A stretch of DNA of 64,000 nt from Gorsachius magnificus (lineage: Eukaryota > Chordata > Aves > Pelecaniformes > Ardeidae). Numbering within the stretch: the first letter of the stretch is position 1; each line of letters starts with the position of its first letter. The notes under the pieces were generated by a model that searched no databases, was not told where the DNA came from, and was given only the letters and a program-made list of their open reading frames with translations. The stretch lies in assembly GCA_034008185.1 (NCBI GenBank), contig CM067086.1, positions 65,518,286 to 65,582,285 of the forward strand. Direction: 5' to 3'. A program made the position numbers and the translations under genes. Below, one piece after another: positions 1-11,765 of this stretch.

Positions 1-3000
1 TGGGGACTTTCTAGCGGTAAAGGAAAAATAAAGAAAAAAGCTTTTCTCCTACCTGGCACAAAACCTGGAGGCCACACACCGGCTTCATGCCCAATTGCAT
101 GAGCTTTGCCATCAAACTGGGGTTGCGCTGGCTGGCAGGAGGCCCAGGAGCTCCCGTCAGGACCATCGTGACCTGCACAGAGGTAAACTTCTTTGCGGTA
201 ACTAAATAAAGCCAAGCCTTGATTTTTGGCATAGTCATTATGAAGCTCCTTGGTTGGGTCCCACGAGCACATGGGCCATCAGCCTCAGATGCACCGGCAG
301 CCTTCATCTCTGGCCTCCTCACCCCCCAGGATTCCCCACCTCGGTGCTAAGCAGCACCTTTCCAAAAGACAGAGGCAACCCCAAATGTTGTGACCGCCAA
401 ACGCTGCCTTAACTTGTGTTCAGCCACAAAGACCTCCTGCCCTTTGCATCCCCTACCAACAACAGGGAGGAAACTTGAAGTCACTGCTGGTGAACTCATC
501 AAAATCCCTTGGGAGATCCTCAGGAGATTCAATAGACACCATTTTGAGTGTTCCTGTTCCCACAGAACTGGAGTTACTCTTTGGGCTGAACAAAAGCCAG
601 TTTTTAATCCATCTCATGTGCACTCGCTCACATTTGGGTGAGCGATAATTGTGAATATAAAGCCATATGGAAAAAATAGCCCTCTGCAGAGTGATGCAGA
701 GCAAGAAACCTGCTGCTGAGTACTTTGAAGACCACTAAATAAATAAGAAGTCATTACAGACAGACACACCACTGAAATACAGAGATTAATGAACCGACTC
801 CTCTACCTCCATGGCAGAAAAAGGCTGGGGCTGGGGGGGAAGCTATGGCAGGACCAAAATCCTGGCTGTAATGAGCTGGAAGGTGGTTTTCCTGCAAGTT
901 TTGCGTGCAATCAGCCAAAAGGACCAACCTGTAACTAAAAAACATCCCAGGCTACCCTGCAGCCCTGCTCGATGCTCCCACGACGCACAGTTATCCTTAA
1001 GGCTCTTCAGGCTGGCACTTGGGAAAGGAGCATCATTTACCTGCAGAAACAACACCCTTTAAAGAAAGAGGGTTATTCTTGTTCTCTCCTAGGGCCCAAA
1101 AGGCATCTTGTGGGTTTTTTCCCGGGTGATGCTCTCTCTCCTGGGCAGCGGGGACCTGGCCGAGCATCCCTGCGCCGGCCAGGCTTGGGCATTAGGTGGC
1201 AGCAGCCCCCCGGGATGGAGGGGCCCGAGCAGCCGCAGCCCCTCCGCCCCGAGCACCCAGCCCCTTCCCCTGCACCGGCCAAGGACCCAGGTACCGGTTT
1301 TAGGTCATTTCTGCAGACCAGAGGGTTTTGCTCGTATTGTGCATTACAGAGCGGCAGCGAATATTGGACGTGGGCGGTGAATACGAATTTATTCTGGAAA
1401 GAAGCTTTAGGCTGTCAGCGTTATCCCGGGTGCGTTGCTGGCCGTGGCCTCCAGAGCATCTTTGGGATTGATTCCAAAGCAGCTCTACCCCCATCCCAGG
1501 CTGAGGCTGGAAAAGAAGGGGCTCCCCAGGAGCACCGGATGGTGCTGAGCACGGCTCCTGCAGGTGGTGGTTCCACCAGTCCGTAAAGAGATGCAAGGTC
1601 ACCTCCTTGTTCCACCCAGAGAAGTCATCTGCTGGGAAAAAACACAGGAAAAACATTGCTTTTTATAGTACAGGTTAAGGCCAACGTTCAATTTGGGATG
1701 GTGGGGTGCAGTGTGGGGGCATTGGGACACACTACTGTAAGCAAAACTTTTGGAAGCAATTTGCAGGAGGAAAAGCAATGCTCCACCTCCAGACATGATT
1801 TGGGGCTAACCAGTCTGGATCCCACTGCGTTCTGGTGCCACCGGCACCGACACACCACAAGTACCCTCACCCCCGGAGACCCTACGGCAGCAAAACAGGT
1901 AATTCCCTTAAACCAACTGGCCAAAGAGGGATGCTCTGTGAAGAAATCCCCACGGCTTTTCAGCTTCATGGATGGTGTTAGGAGATGCGGGGGGTGCTTT
2001 TCCCTGGGGCAGGGTGCGTAGCCTGCGGCAGAGGGGACGTGGCCGCCCGCCCAGGGCAGCACCGGGGTGATGAGCAGCCGCTGCTCCGTCCAAAGCTCTG
2101 CAATGCAGTCCTCTGCCAACGAGCGTCTTCAGGTCCGATCCAGCTGGGCAGGAGTCGGCGAGCAGCCCTTTAATGGATATTTTCATAAACAACAACGTTT
2201 TCAGCCCCAGCTTTCTGATTTTGTTCCCATCAGGAACAGACCATTACCTTATGAAAAAATTAGAGAAGGGAAAAAAAGCTCCTTTTTTTGCTGCAGCAAA
2301 TTTGTGGACACACAAGGGGACTTGTAAGGCGCAGTATTTATTTTTTTTTATCTGACATATCCACTTGCTCAGCCTCACATTGTCTTATCTACCATCCCGA
2401 TAAGAGCCCCAGAGAAAAACCCAGCAGAGAAATTAGCAATCAAGAGCTATTTTATCAGGTCCATGTGACAAACATGGGGACAGAGAGCAGCCTGTCCTTT
2501 GGCCCCTTGGAGATAGGGGTGCCTGGAAACCAAAGGGCTGTTTTACTAAACAGGTCAGAAAGATGATGTGGCTTTGGCTTTGGGTTTTTTTTTTTTTTCC
2601 TGGTACCACTTCTGCAAACACCTGGTGCACCCATACCCACACCCTGCAGCGAGCGGCAGGTTCAAGCCCTGGTAACCGGAGGGTGCTTGACCATGAAGTG
2701 AGTGTAGAAAGTCTTTGCTTCAGCAAAAAAAAGGCATTTTGCAGGCTGAAACCTCAGCTGGTTTTGCCCCAGAGTCCAAGGAAAGATATTCATCCCCAAC
2801 TGCCTACCACATTACCGGCACAGCAGCACACGGAGCGACCTAGCTGCTCCCTGCATCCAAGCAGCATCCCCCCAGATCTCTTCTCTGCAAATGCAAAGCC
2901 CACATAGCAAAAACCCCCACAATTGCCTGGAGATACTGCAGAGAAAACCACAGATGAGCTGGTCTCCAAACCTGGGCAAAAGTCCTTTCCCGGGCCAGGT

Positions 3001-3761
3001 CAGGGTCTGGCACCATGCACCCCCACCCAGATATTCCTACCAGAGCCACGCTGTGCCTTGCAAAGTGAAAAACCAGCAAGCTGCAGATCAGCAAGTTAAC
3101 CAGATCAATATTATCCAAATTTCTATTTTTTTAAAGAAAAAAAAAAAAAAAAGAAAAAGATTGCCCATAACCTTCGGCGGTGACCTTTCTGTGTCTCGCT
3201 GATGAGATTCAGCAGCCTGCCTGCCAAGAAGGAGTCGCAGGACTTGCCAAGCACTATCGAGCAGCGTGCCCTCATGACTCAGGGGGATTTCGTGCCTTAT
3301 CACATGTGCACTGCAGTGATTTCCACCATCACGGGAGGAAGCAGGAGGTCACATTCACAAATGTTGTGCAAAAATCCTTAATTACTCCCCCAAGGGCTGT
3401 TTTTGAGCTACTATAGGGCCAAAAGCGAGATTGAAAAATGTTTGTTTAAAGAAGCTGGCAGACAGATGCGCCCGAATCACGGAGTCGCAATATGGTCCCT
3501 GGCCTTAAAGCAGGGCGTTGGGAACCTGACCACCATGTAATGAAAGCAGAGGATGGAAGAGCTTTAAACCAGACCTTCTCATCAAACCCTGCAAGGGAGG
3601 CAAATGTGGCGGGGAAGATGTGATGGAGAGATTTTTCTGGCTGGTGATTTCACTCTGTGCAACATGCAGTGATGCCAAGAGAGGGCAGCCCAAGCCACCA
3701 CATCACCACCTGGCTTTTCCCAAAGCTGTACACCAAGCTATTAGGATGCTGTGAGCAAGCA

Positions 3762-3810
3762 GGGGGGGAAAAAAAAAAAGAAAGAAAAAGAAAAAAAAAA
3801 AGGGGGGGGA
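3762..3810 (+). repeat. Purine low-complexity tract
   Basis: G-run, A-run, AAAGAAAGAAAAAG, A-run, G-run: about 49 nt of pure purine, nearly mirror-symmetric. Confidence 0.9.
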
Positions 3811-6414
3811 GGAAGCATTTTTAGCCCAAATCCCACGCGCAAAAACACTAGGAGAGAAAATACAGGGGGAAGCCAGAAGGAGCCCCCAACTTTGGAGGGA
3901 TGGAGAGGCTGAAGCCATGAGGTTGCAGACTGCTTGTGGGCAAGAAAATTTTAGAAGGTGTGAGGTTAATCCGTACCCCGCTAATAAGGGACCGTGAGGG
4001 GGGATGTGCGCCAAAGCGAGATGCCCCGATGCAATGGCTGCGTTGCACCCCATGTGAGGGAAGATGAACCGAGGGCCCAGGGGGTGAGGGGCTCGGATGT
4101 TTTGTTTTCAAAATGTTTCAGGGAAAAAAAAGAAGCTGGGCAAGTTTCCCATAAATCAGGTTCATGTGCCCACGGGAGCAGGTCACGGCTACGTCACCCC
4201 GCAGAGGGGGGAGCGGTGATTTTTCATGCAGGTGCCTGGGATTTTGGTCTCCCCCGAGCCCATAAAAGGCTTTTTCATTGCAGATAGAGGCAGCTTTGCA
4301 CATTTCCAGAGCCTTTAATAAATAGTGACAATAAAATGCGTCAATGTGCAAACATGTCTTCGGGACATTTCCAAGCAAGCGGCTTTAGCTCAGCTGCCCT
4401 AATTGTGGGGGGAGAAGCAGGTGGGGTCCATCACACTCCTCCGGCAATTCAAAACGCGTGTTATTCCCAGCCCCATCCGAAACACTGGGCTCCTTTCTTC
4501 CATTTCAATGCAGATTTGGCCAGTCTTAGAAAGCGGGCATGTGTGGCTCAGGGGAAGAGAATGGCACTTCCCAAGCGATTGCTCCCGGAGGGTTCGGGGA
4601 AGGGTTTTATCCCTGTTTGTGGTGCTGGGTATTTTCCTTTCTGAAAGAGAACAAAACCACAAGATTGCTTTTTTTCCTCTCGCAGTGCCCAGCTGAAGTT
4701 GGGCTACATCCAAGCGAGCGTTCGGATGTGGCGTCGGTGAAAATCTGGGCCGTTGAGATGAGGATCTGCTCCTGAAATCTCTGAATTTTACACGGCCAAA
4801 GTAAATTAATCAGGAAGAAAAAGAATTACCCAGCAAACTCCCTCAACGTGTTGTACCAATTTAAAGCAATGTTAATGTTGATTTATTGATTTGGAAAGGT
4901 ACTTACATTTATAAAAGAAGCAAGGGCTTGTCTATAGTGCCAATAATGGAACACAGACCTGCGGTCTGTAACCCTCTAAGTGCCTTATCAGTGCCTAAAA
5001 TTCATCACGTGAGAAGGATGCAAAGGGGAAAAAAAATCAGGAAACTTTATTTTTCCTAAAAAAAAAAGGAGGCTAAGCTACATTTCCAGTAAAGGCCAAG
5101 ATACTGTGTAATGAGCCAACTATCCTGCAAAGAGCCAAGGAGTTAACTAGGCTGGAAATCAAAGAGACAAGCGGATGGAGCAGCGAGATGACTGAGGCTC
5201 AGGGATCAGTTACTTGAACAACACCGTAAATCCCTTAAATAGCCTCAGAAGCAAAAGATGGTGCCCCCAGGGATTCAGCCATATTCCACAGTATTTCCCT
5301 GGTGTTCTCAGCAGGAAAGGTGGGAGCAAGGAGCAATTTATGGGGGCATCTTGTTATCGTATGAGGGGTGATGCTCTAGGGCTGGCTGAATTTAAGCACA
5401 GAGGATCTGTGAATAAACTTGAAGGACCTTCCCCAAATTCAGGAGGTTTAAGTGTATATTTTATGGCAGAATTTGGTTTCTGAAAAGCCCTGAAGGTCAG
5501 AGTTGGTTAGCAAAAAACCCACTTTTCAGCAAGAAGGGCTTTTTGGACATGGCTGGGCAGCTTGGCAAAGCTGATGCCAAGCGAACAAAGGTTTCAGGAG
5601 CAAAAAGGCTGAGAGATGCTGGATGCCAAGAGCCTGGCAACAGCCATGGACAGAAATCCCTGTGGACACTGAGGGACAGGGTTGGCCGTAGCTTTTTTCC
5701 CAGGTCACTGCAGCTCCCTCTGCTTGGTGGCTTGGAAAAGATTCATCGGTGGGATGGAGGCAGGAGGAAAAGCCCCTTACACGGCAAAGACAAACCAATA
5801 ACCTGCTGTTAGAGATGTGGGAATAAAGAAATGTTTCAGAATAGAAGGCAGAAAATGAATAATTTCTCATGGATCCAGCACAGCCCAGGTGAAATAGGCA
5901 GTGCAGAAAGGACTTGCTTGTCCAAGAAGATCCATATAAGCTCCCCCAAGTTTGATCAAAGTCCTTACCAGCTTTTCAAAGCAAGGAGGAAATTGAGCTT
6001 CTTGCACAAATTCTGCCCCTGGGATTATTCCAGGCTAGACGAACCAGAGAGGATAGAAAAGCAAGAAAAACCGTCCATTTTTTCAGCCTGGACATCCCCC
6101 CCCTGCATCCTGTGGAACTCCTGGATGGAGCCCCCGTGTCCCCCCATGCCCAAATATGTCCCTGAAGGATGGGATACCCCATCTGCCATGGCAAAGAGGG
6201 AGGTTGCTCTCTCAGCAGACAAATTATCCAGAAATTGTACAAGCTGCAGAGGTTGTTTCAGTTACTAAATGATTAAAGCATCTAATCTCTGGAGCAATGA
6301 GGATGAATATGGTTAGAAAAAATGGGATATTTGGGGAGGGGAGAGGGCTCCTCCAGCATCTCTCTGGGGGCTGGGCAATAGGAGCTCTCCAAAAGAGCCC
6401 CAGATAAGTAAGAC

Positions 6415-6605
6415 ATCATTAATAAATCAATGACAGGGAAACGAAAATGGAAGTAGATGAATCAGCGAGCTGATCAGGTCACAAATGAAAAATAGCACAT
6501 CTGCTGCCGCTTTCAGTGCATTAACAAATAAGGCCACTGGCTCAGACACACTAATGCTTGGAATAATGAAGCTTCAAGAACGATTAGAACATAAATCACT
6601 TGTTT
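6415..6605. promoter_or_regulatory. Candidate conserved non-coding element
   Basis: An AT-rich, repeat-free island with CATTAATAAATCAATGAC, GCATTAACAAATAAGG and CTAATGCTTGGAATAATGAA. Composition-based only. Confidence 0.22.
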
Positions 6606-6930
6606 TTAAAAACGTAGCTGGTCCCTCCCCGACCATCGGGAGACATATCTGCTGCGTCCCAGGCATTCCCAGCAGCTGCCGGCCGGCGCAGCGGGCAACC
6701 CCACTGCCCTCTTCGGCTCCTGGTTGCTATAGGGTTGACTCCCACCAGCTGAACTCACCAAGCCACGGCTAATCCATATGTTCAATCCATGCCAGCAAAT
6801 GCCTGCGACCTCCACACGACCCGCTCACTGGCTGGATGTGACCCAAGTGCTTTCCCCTCTTCCTTTCCCACTTGCATTGATTTGGGGGTTTATTTGCATT
6901 GAAGAGGGCAGAGACATCAAGCTGCAAAAT

Positions 6931-7068
6931 AATCATAGAATCACGGAATGGCTTGGGTGGGAAGGGACCTTTAGAGGTCATTTAGGCCAACCCCCCTGCC
7001 ATGTGCAGGGACATCTTCAACTGGACCAGGTTGCTCAGAGCCCTGCCCAACCTGACCTTGAAAGTTAA
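6931..7068 (-). mobile_element. CR1 LINE, 3'-end fragment
   Basis: Begins AATCATAGAATCACGGAATG, the reverse complement of the CR1 3' terminal octamer, and continues through the GGTTGGAAGGGACC-like and TCTAGTCCAACC-like blocks (here mutated) into the upstream CR1 tail. 5'-truncated and diverged. Confidence 0.88.
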
Positions 7069-8139
7069 TCTGCTCCATGTTACCCACTTGGATTTTGGGA
7101 AGGGAGATGAAATGACTTTTCCCTGTTACATAAAAAAAGCAGAGAGCTGGGAGGAGCCCCAGCATTAACCCACGGGGTTTCCCTGAGGACCTTGGCTTTG
7201 GGTGCAGAGACACTAGGGCGAAATCATTGCAGGTGGACCCACGCCACGTATCGCACGTCGCGAGCTGACGCTGAACAGCCACAGCTCACGAACTCCTGCA
7301 TTTTTCATCCTTCTCCCTATGCATATTTCCCCAGCTCCCCATTATCGATCACGGTGACACAGCCTAACACGGCACCCCAAAGGCTCATCCATCAGCTCTG
7401 CGCCAGCTGTCCTGCTGAAAACCAGCCTCCGAGGGTGTTCTGGGGACACAAACCTGGAGATGCTGGCACCGTTCGGACACCCACAGCACGACCCATAGAT
7501 ACGGCCAGGGGGTCTCCCCTCCCGGCTACTCCCCAATATCTCCCTGAGCATCCTCCATCCCCTTCCCCGGACACGGCAGTCACTCACACGTAAATGAGGA
7601 GATCCATAAGCTAATCAAGCTGCTTCCCCTCCGGGCTTGATAGAGAGATGGATCGGTACTGGTGTTTCTATTTTTAAATACACAGGAAGTGCCTGGGTGC
7701 TATAGCAATAGGGTCACCAGTGTCCCTGGCTTCACTGAGTCGTGACCCCCATTACCAACCACCGGGGTGCGTAAAGAGAAGCACAGCCTGTGCATGGAAA
7801 TTTGGCACCCAAAATATTGATGGGAAGAGGCAGTTCTTCAGCCCCTGAGGACAACTGGCCTGGACAACTGCTCAGGCTGTAAAAAAAAAAAAAAAAAAAT
7901 GGGGGAAAAGAGAAGAAGAGAATCTGCAGGCTCCTGGCATGGGGACTATGGCATGGACCACCGAGCTGCATCGCCCTCCGGCCCATCTGGGGCTCATCCT
8001 GACACTGAGCTCCTCCGCTCAGCCCCACAGCAACATTCCCCCAAGCAATGATTATTCCACAGCAGCAGCCGCACCGCCTGCCTGTAAAAACACGAGCAAT
8101 CAGAACTTGCTCTTCCAGCCTCGTTAAATCACATTTAAA

Positions 8140-8300
8140 CGAGGGCAGCGCTCTGCTCGGGGGTTGGGGGGGGGGCGGGGAGGAAGCCGCGCTCCGCAGC
8201 CGCGCGCGGGATTATTGTACGACAAGATTACAGAGCCATTACGATTTTATACGCCACCGCTATCCAATTACTTAAGTACAAATGCCTCTCCCGCACGCCG
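8140..8300. promoter_or_regulatory. Candidate regulatory element: CpG-rich patch joined to an AT-rich homeodomain-word block
   Basis: A short CpG-dense stretch (CCGCGCTCCGCAGCCGCGCG at about 8188-8207) directly followed by GATTATTGTACGACAAGATT and CCAATTACTTAAG. Composition-based only; no gene start is recognised next to it. Confidence 0.25.
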
Positions 8301-8437
8301 AGTGAGCCAGCCCCTGCTCCTACCAGCAAATACGATTCTCCAGGCCGATCGCGGCGTGCTGAAAGCAAACTGGAATTATCCATTTGCCGGGAAGGCTGGA
8401 AGGGCCAATATCGCTGCCACGTGTCGGCGGCAAGGGG

Positions 8438-8516
8438 AGGATGCTGGGCTGGGGGTTTGCGAGGGGGTGGGGGAGGATGGGGGAGGATGCTGGGCTGGGG
8501 GTTTGCAAGGGGGTGG
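8438..8516 (+). repeat. 45-bp G-rich tandem duplication (about 1.7 copies)
   Basis: AGGATGCTGGGCTGGGGGTT recurs at 8438 and 8483. Multiple runs of 3-6 G make G-quadruplex formation plausible on the plus strand. Confidence 0.92.
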
Positions 8517-9075
8517 TTTAAGATCAGGTGGCAGCAAAGAGCTGCTGGGGAATATCAGGGTGTTCCTGGTCCTGAATGAAGAGGTCTGCTCTTGCTCCAA
8601 GATGCTCCGTTTATTCCCGCAGCAGCTGCCTCTGGATTCACAGTAAAAGGCAAAGGACCAGCCAGCTACATTCATTCATTAGGAAAAGAATCGCAAAGGA
8701 GCCTGCTCAGGCTGCGATTACCTGTTTGCAAGCAATATTAATCACTGAAGCAAGAACTAATTATGTGGTTCACTCGTTTTCCCTTTCCCTTCAACGGCTC
8801 CGCCATGAAACCCCGTAACTGATGGGCAGGGAGATGGGCTCTGCCATCATGATGGCACCAAGTGCCTCCTCCTTCCACCAAGGAAAGGTCCAAGTGATTT
8901 AAGAGGAGCCCATAAGAGCTGCAGGAGCATCACAGGGTTTATGTGTCAAACCCAAACCTTAGCTGTGATCGGCCGGGAGATTTGTACCCAGAGCTGAACG
9001 GGCTTTGCACATCGCGAGCCTCCAAGGTGAAGCCTCGCGTTGATGCGAGACATTGGGGCTGTGCAAAGGGGGTTT

Positions 9076-9093
9076 GGGGGGGGGGGGGGGGGG
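9076..9093 (+). repeat. Poly(G) run of 18
   Basis: Uninterrupted G homopolymer in a GC-rich segment. Confidence 0.95.
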
Positions 9094-9582
9094 CAAGCCC
9101 CTGCTGACCCCTCCGCCCCTTCCCCACCGCTGGCTACCCTTAGGGGGAACCCCTGAAACATCCTCCGTGCATCCTCTGCACAAGTCGAAGGGGTGCAGCT
9201 TACATGTGCCCCAAGGCAACAGCCCTGGCAGCCCCGCAGCACGCGGGTGCACGCTTATGGTTTTGGAGAAGAAAAAGGAAAATTCATATTTTTTTCAGCA
9301 GTAATTACAGACACCCATCCCAGGGCGACGTGACTGCACTTCTGATTTTTTTTAAAGGTGCACTTTCATGTTGGGAAGTGTTTAAAAATGTGAATTTCAA
9401 CCTAAAAAGAGCACCTGGGGTGTGCTTTTAAAAAAATGCCCGTCCTTCAAGTCCAAAAGGCCCCTCTGGTTGCCTGGCATGGCCAGGCAGGGTGCTTCCA
9501 GCAGAGCCAGGGGCTGCTGAAGTGGAGCCCCAGGAAAGTGAAACAAGGGAAAGGGAAATGGGAAAAAAAGGGAAAGGAGAAC

Positions 9583-9834
9583 AGGGAAAGGGGGAAAGGG
9601 GGAAAGAGGGAAAGAGGGAAAGAGGGAAAGAGGGAAAGAGGGAAAGAGGGAAAGAGGGAAAGAGGGAAAGAGGGAAAGGGGAAGGGAAAGGGGAAAGGAA
9701 AAGGAGAAAAGGAAAAGGAGAAAAGGAAAAGGAAAAGGGGGGAAAGGAGGGGAAGGAGGGGAAGGAGGGGAAGGAGGGGAAGGAGGGGAAGGAGAGGAAA
9801 AAAGAAAAAGGAGAAAAAGGAGAAAAGAAAAAGG
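9583..9834 (+). repeat. 252-nt homopurine (G/A only) tract with nested minisatellites
   Basis: No C or T for 252 nt. It holds an 8-bp unit GAGGGAAA repeated about nine times (about 9597-9680), then a GGAAAAGGAGAAAA-type block, then a 10-bp unit GGAGGGGAAG repeated about five times (about 9738-9797). Purine-rich flanks extend from about 9535. Long open frames over it on both strands (Glu/Lys/Gly-rich, and Pro/Phe/Ser-rich on the other strand) are products of the repeat, not genes. Confidence 0.98.
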
Positions 9835-11169
9835 TCCAAACATTTTGTAATCCTGGAAACAAGGCAAAGATGGGAGCAGCAACAGGGACCGCCGGGCCCA
9901 GGCAGGAGCAGCGCAGTCGCCTCCGAGCAGGCCAAGACGAATTGGGTTAATTCCCACCCCTAAATGATTATTTCATGGCAGCACGGGCCCTGCCTCCGCC
10001 GGCTGCTCCCCGACCCGCCTGTGCCAGCAACAGCCTTCCCCCGAAGAGCTCCCAATCTAGGTCAGAGCTCCATTTGAAACATCTTCCCATATGAAACAAA
10101 ACTAAGGCGCTGCAAATAACACATCAGGGGTGGGGGTGGGGGGTGTGTTCAGGTTCTGCTCCCATCCATCAGCTTTGTGGGTAAGGCAGCCTTGAAAAAA
10201 CAGGGATAAAAGGCTCTAGTGCTACCGAGGTCTCAAATTTGGCAGAGCTCGAAGCAATAACAAGCTGCCCTGCTAATATTAGAAGGGGCTCGCAAGATAC
10301 AGTGCTCAACCTCGTGCCGTATGATGGTGGTTTTGTGCTGGAAAACCCCAACGGTTTGCTTTCTGCTTGAGTTCCATGGGCCCAGCTCTGCCAAACCTCC
10401 AGGCCCCACAGGCAGGAGGAACCCCCATGACTCCAGGGAGCACACGGGATTTGGGGAGCGTTGACCATGGGGAAAAGTGGCGGTGCCCTGTTGGTTGGGG
10501 TTTGGGAAGGAGAAGGCGCTTGGTTCAGCTGCCGCCCAGCTTTGCCGCTCCATGCCCATTCTTTTCCATTCCAGCTGCAAAAGTGCCTGTCGAAAGGGGT
10601 TTCAGACCCGATAAATCCAACCTCAATTTAGTGCCTGTTACACTCCGCAGGGAGAAGGACGACCCTGTCCAGAAAAATGCACTTGCTGATTTTCATCCTT
10701 TTGATTTATAGAGCTTCTAGTTTAAGAGATGTTCCTCTCTTCTCCAAATGAAGCAGACGCTGACAGCTCCATCCATCACCCAGGCTGTCAGAGGCCCAGT
10801 GCTTTAAATAAGCTATTAAAGTGAGATCTAGCTGGTTAACAGTCATAACAGACCAGAAATCAGAGACTTTGGTTACTTCAGTGCCTGGTGAAATTAATTT
10901 CCTTTTAATGACCAGGGACTGGAGGGAGAGATCGCTCTGGTCTGGGAGATGCAAAGATATTTCTGACCCCGGAGGTGGCCGGAGCATTGGCCATAAGCGT
11001 CTGCCCGTGCTTGCTCTGGAGGGGAATCCGTCTTTGTTACTGATGGCAAAGCCTAATTAATGGTCTCTAACACCGCGGAGCTTGGCGGGGTGAAGGAGGC
11101 GGCAGCCCTTTCCCTGGCAGTCCCCGGGGACCCGGCGGCGACCCGCTGGGGATGTGCGAGGGTGAGAGA

Positions 11170-11765
11170 CAGGTATAAACTGCAATGAGACCTGTACAAC
11201 TTCACAGCTTTAAATAACTTTCGTTATCTACTACTGATTTTTTGTTATCATCTATTCTACTTACCTTTTCTACTACCTATTTTTTGTTATCTACTCCCTA
11301 AAACCTGTAACCTATTCTGCTTTTTGTTTCCCTAAAGGAGATGCTCACTACTTATAAAATGAGGGTTGCAACAAATGTTAAAGATGAACATTTTCTTGTA
11401 TTATTAACCCTTGGACTTGTTTTGGTAGGTGCTATAATAACCTGTGCTGTTATCCAAAGCTTATTGTGTACGCATGACTAAAGAAAGGAATGTGATCCAA
11501 GTGGGGTTATCTACGGGAAAGTCCTACGGAAGATTGAAACGGGACGTAGGTACCGCAATTATCTAAAAGGAAGTCTATTACTGTATGATAAAACTGTCAG
11601 AATAACGATGGGGACTCCTACAAGTCATGCAGAGGGTCAAAAAAGCTAATCCTACGTCATAGCTTGGGAATTTAGAAATCGTATTTTGACCTTAATTCAC
11701 GGTGGTTCACCGTTCAAAACAGATTTAATAAATGGGTTATAGTACTACTTCTTAATTAAAAATTA
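11170..11765 (+). pseudogene. AT-rich island with a decayed, unassigned reading frame containing a membrane segment; possible endogenous viral element
   Basis: A roughly 600-bp AT-rich block with sharp edges inside GC-rich DNA. From an ATG at 11341 to a TAG at 11740-11742, one frame runs about 134 codons with only two internal stops (TAA at 11479-11481, TAA at 11647-11649); the other two forward frames hit stops within seven codons of that ATG. The first open part (46 codons) is a short polar N-terminus, then an uninterrupted hydrophobic stretch at codons 17-42, then Cys-Thr-His-Asp before the first stop. The later part is basic and polar, with composition like real protein. Upstream, 11221-11335 is pyrimidine-rich on the plus strand with a 42-bp-period imperfect repeat. 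I recognise no host gene or repeat family. A broken insertion from a virus or retroelement membrane protein is the best guess, but it could equally be an unknown transposon piece or chance. Confidence 0.35.
11227..11291 (+). repeat. Imperfect 42-bp-period repeat within the AT-rich island
   Basis: A 23-bp pyrimidine-rich word at 11227-11249 returns at 11269-11291 with two mismatches. Confidence 0.7.

Larger units (their letters stand above)
1..6930. other. Gene-free GC-rich intergenic DNA
   Basis: No supportable gene. It contains homopolymer tracts (A/T runs near 2586, 3134 and 3770), a 7-bp inverted repeat at 4953-4969 (ACAGACC, 3-nt loop, GGTCTGT) and the candidate element at 6415-6605. Open frames up to 204 codons (972-1586) look like chance in GC-rich DNA. 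Confidence 0.7.
7069..11169. other. Gene-free GC-rich DNA with low-complexity tracts
   Basis: Holds the CpG/AT junction at 8140-8300, the G-rich tandem repeat, the poly(G) run and the homopurine tract listed separately. 10795-10925 is a further repeat-free AT-rich patch. No gene seen. Confidence 0.7.

Noticed and set aside
972..1586. 204-codon plus-strand open frame
   Set aside because: Low-complexity Pro/Gly/Ala composition, no motif, no splice logic; likely chance.
4953..4969. 7-bp inverted repeat ACAGACC/GGTCTGT as a hairpin RNA or operator
   Set aside because: Too short and isolated to support a function; mentioned only within the regional description.
5831..6268. 145-codon plus-strand open frame with several Cys/Trp/Pro
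   Set aside because: No recognisable domain and no neighbouring exon-like structure.
9397..9963. Overlapping open frames of 144-186 codons on both strands
   Set aside because: They are translations of the homopurine repeat (Glu/Lys/Gly or Pro/Phe/Ser only); the repeat has no stops by composition.
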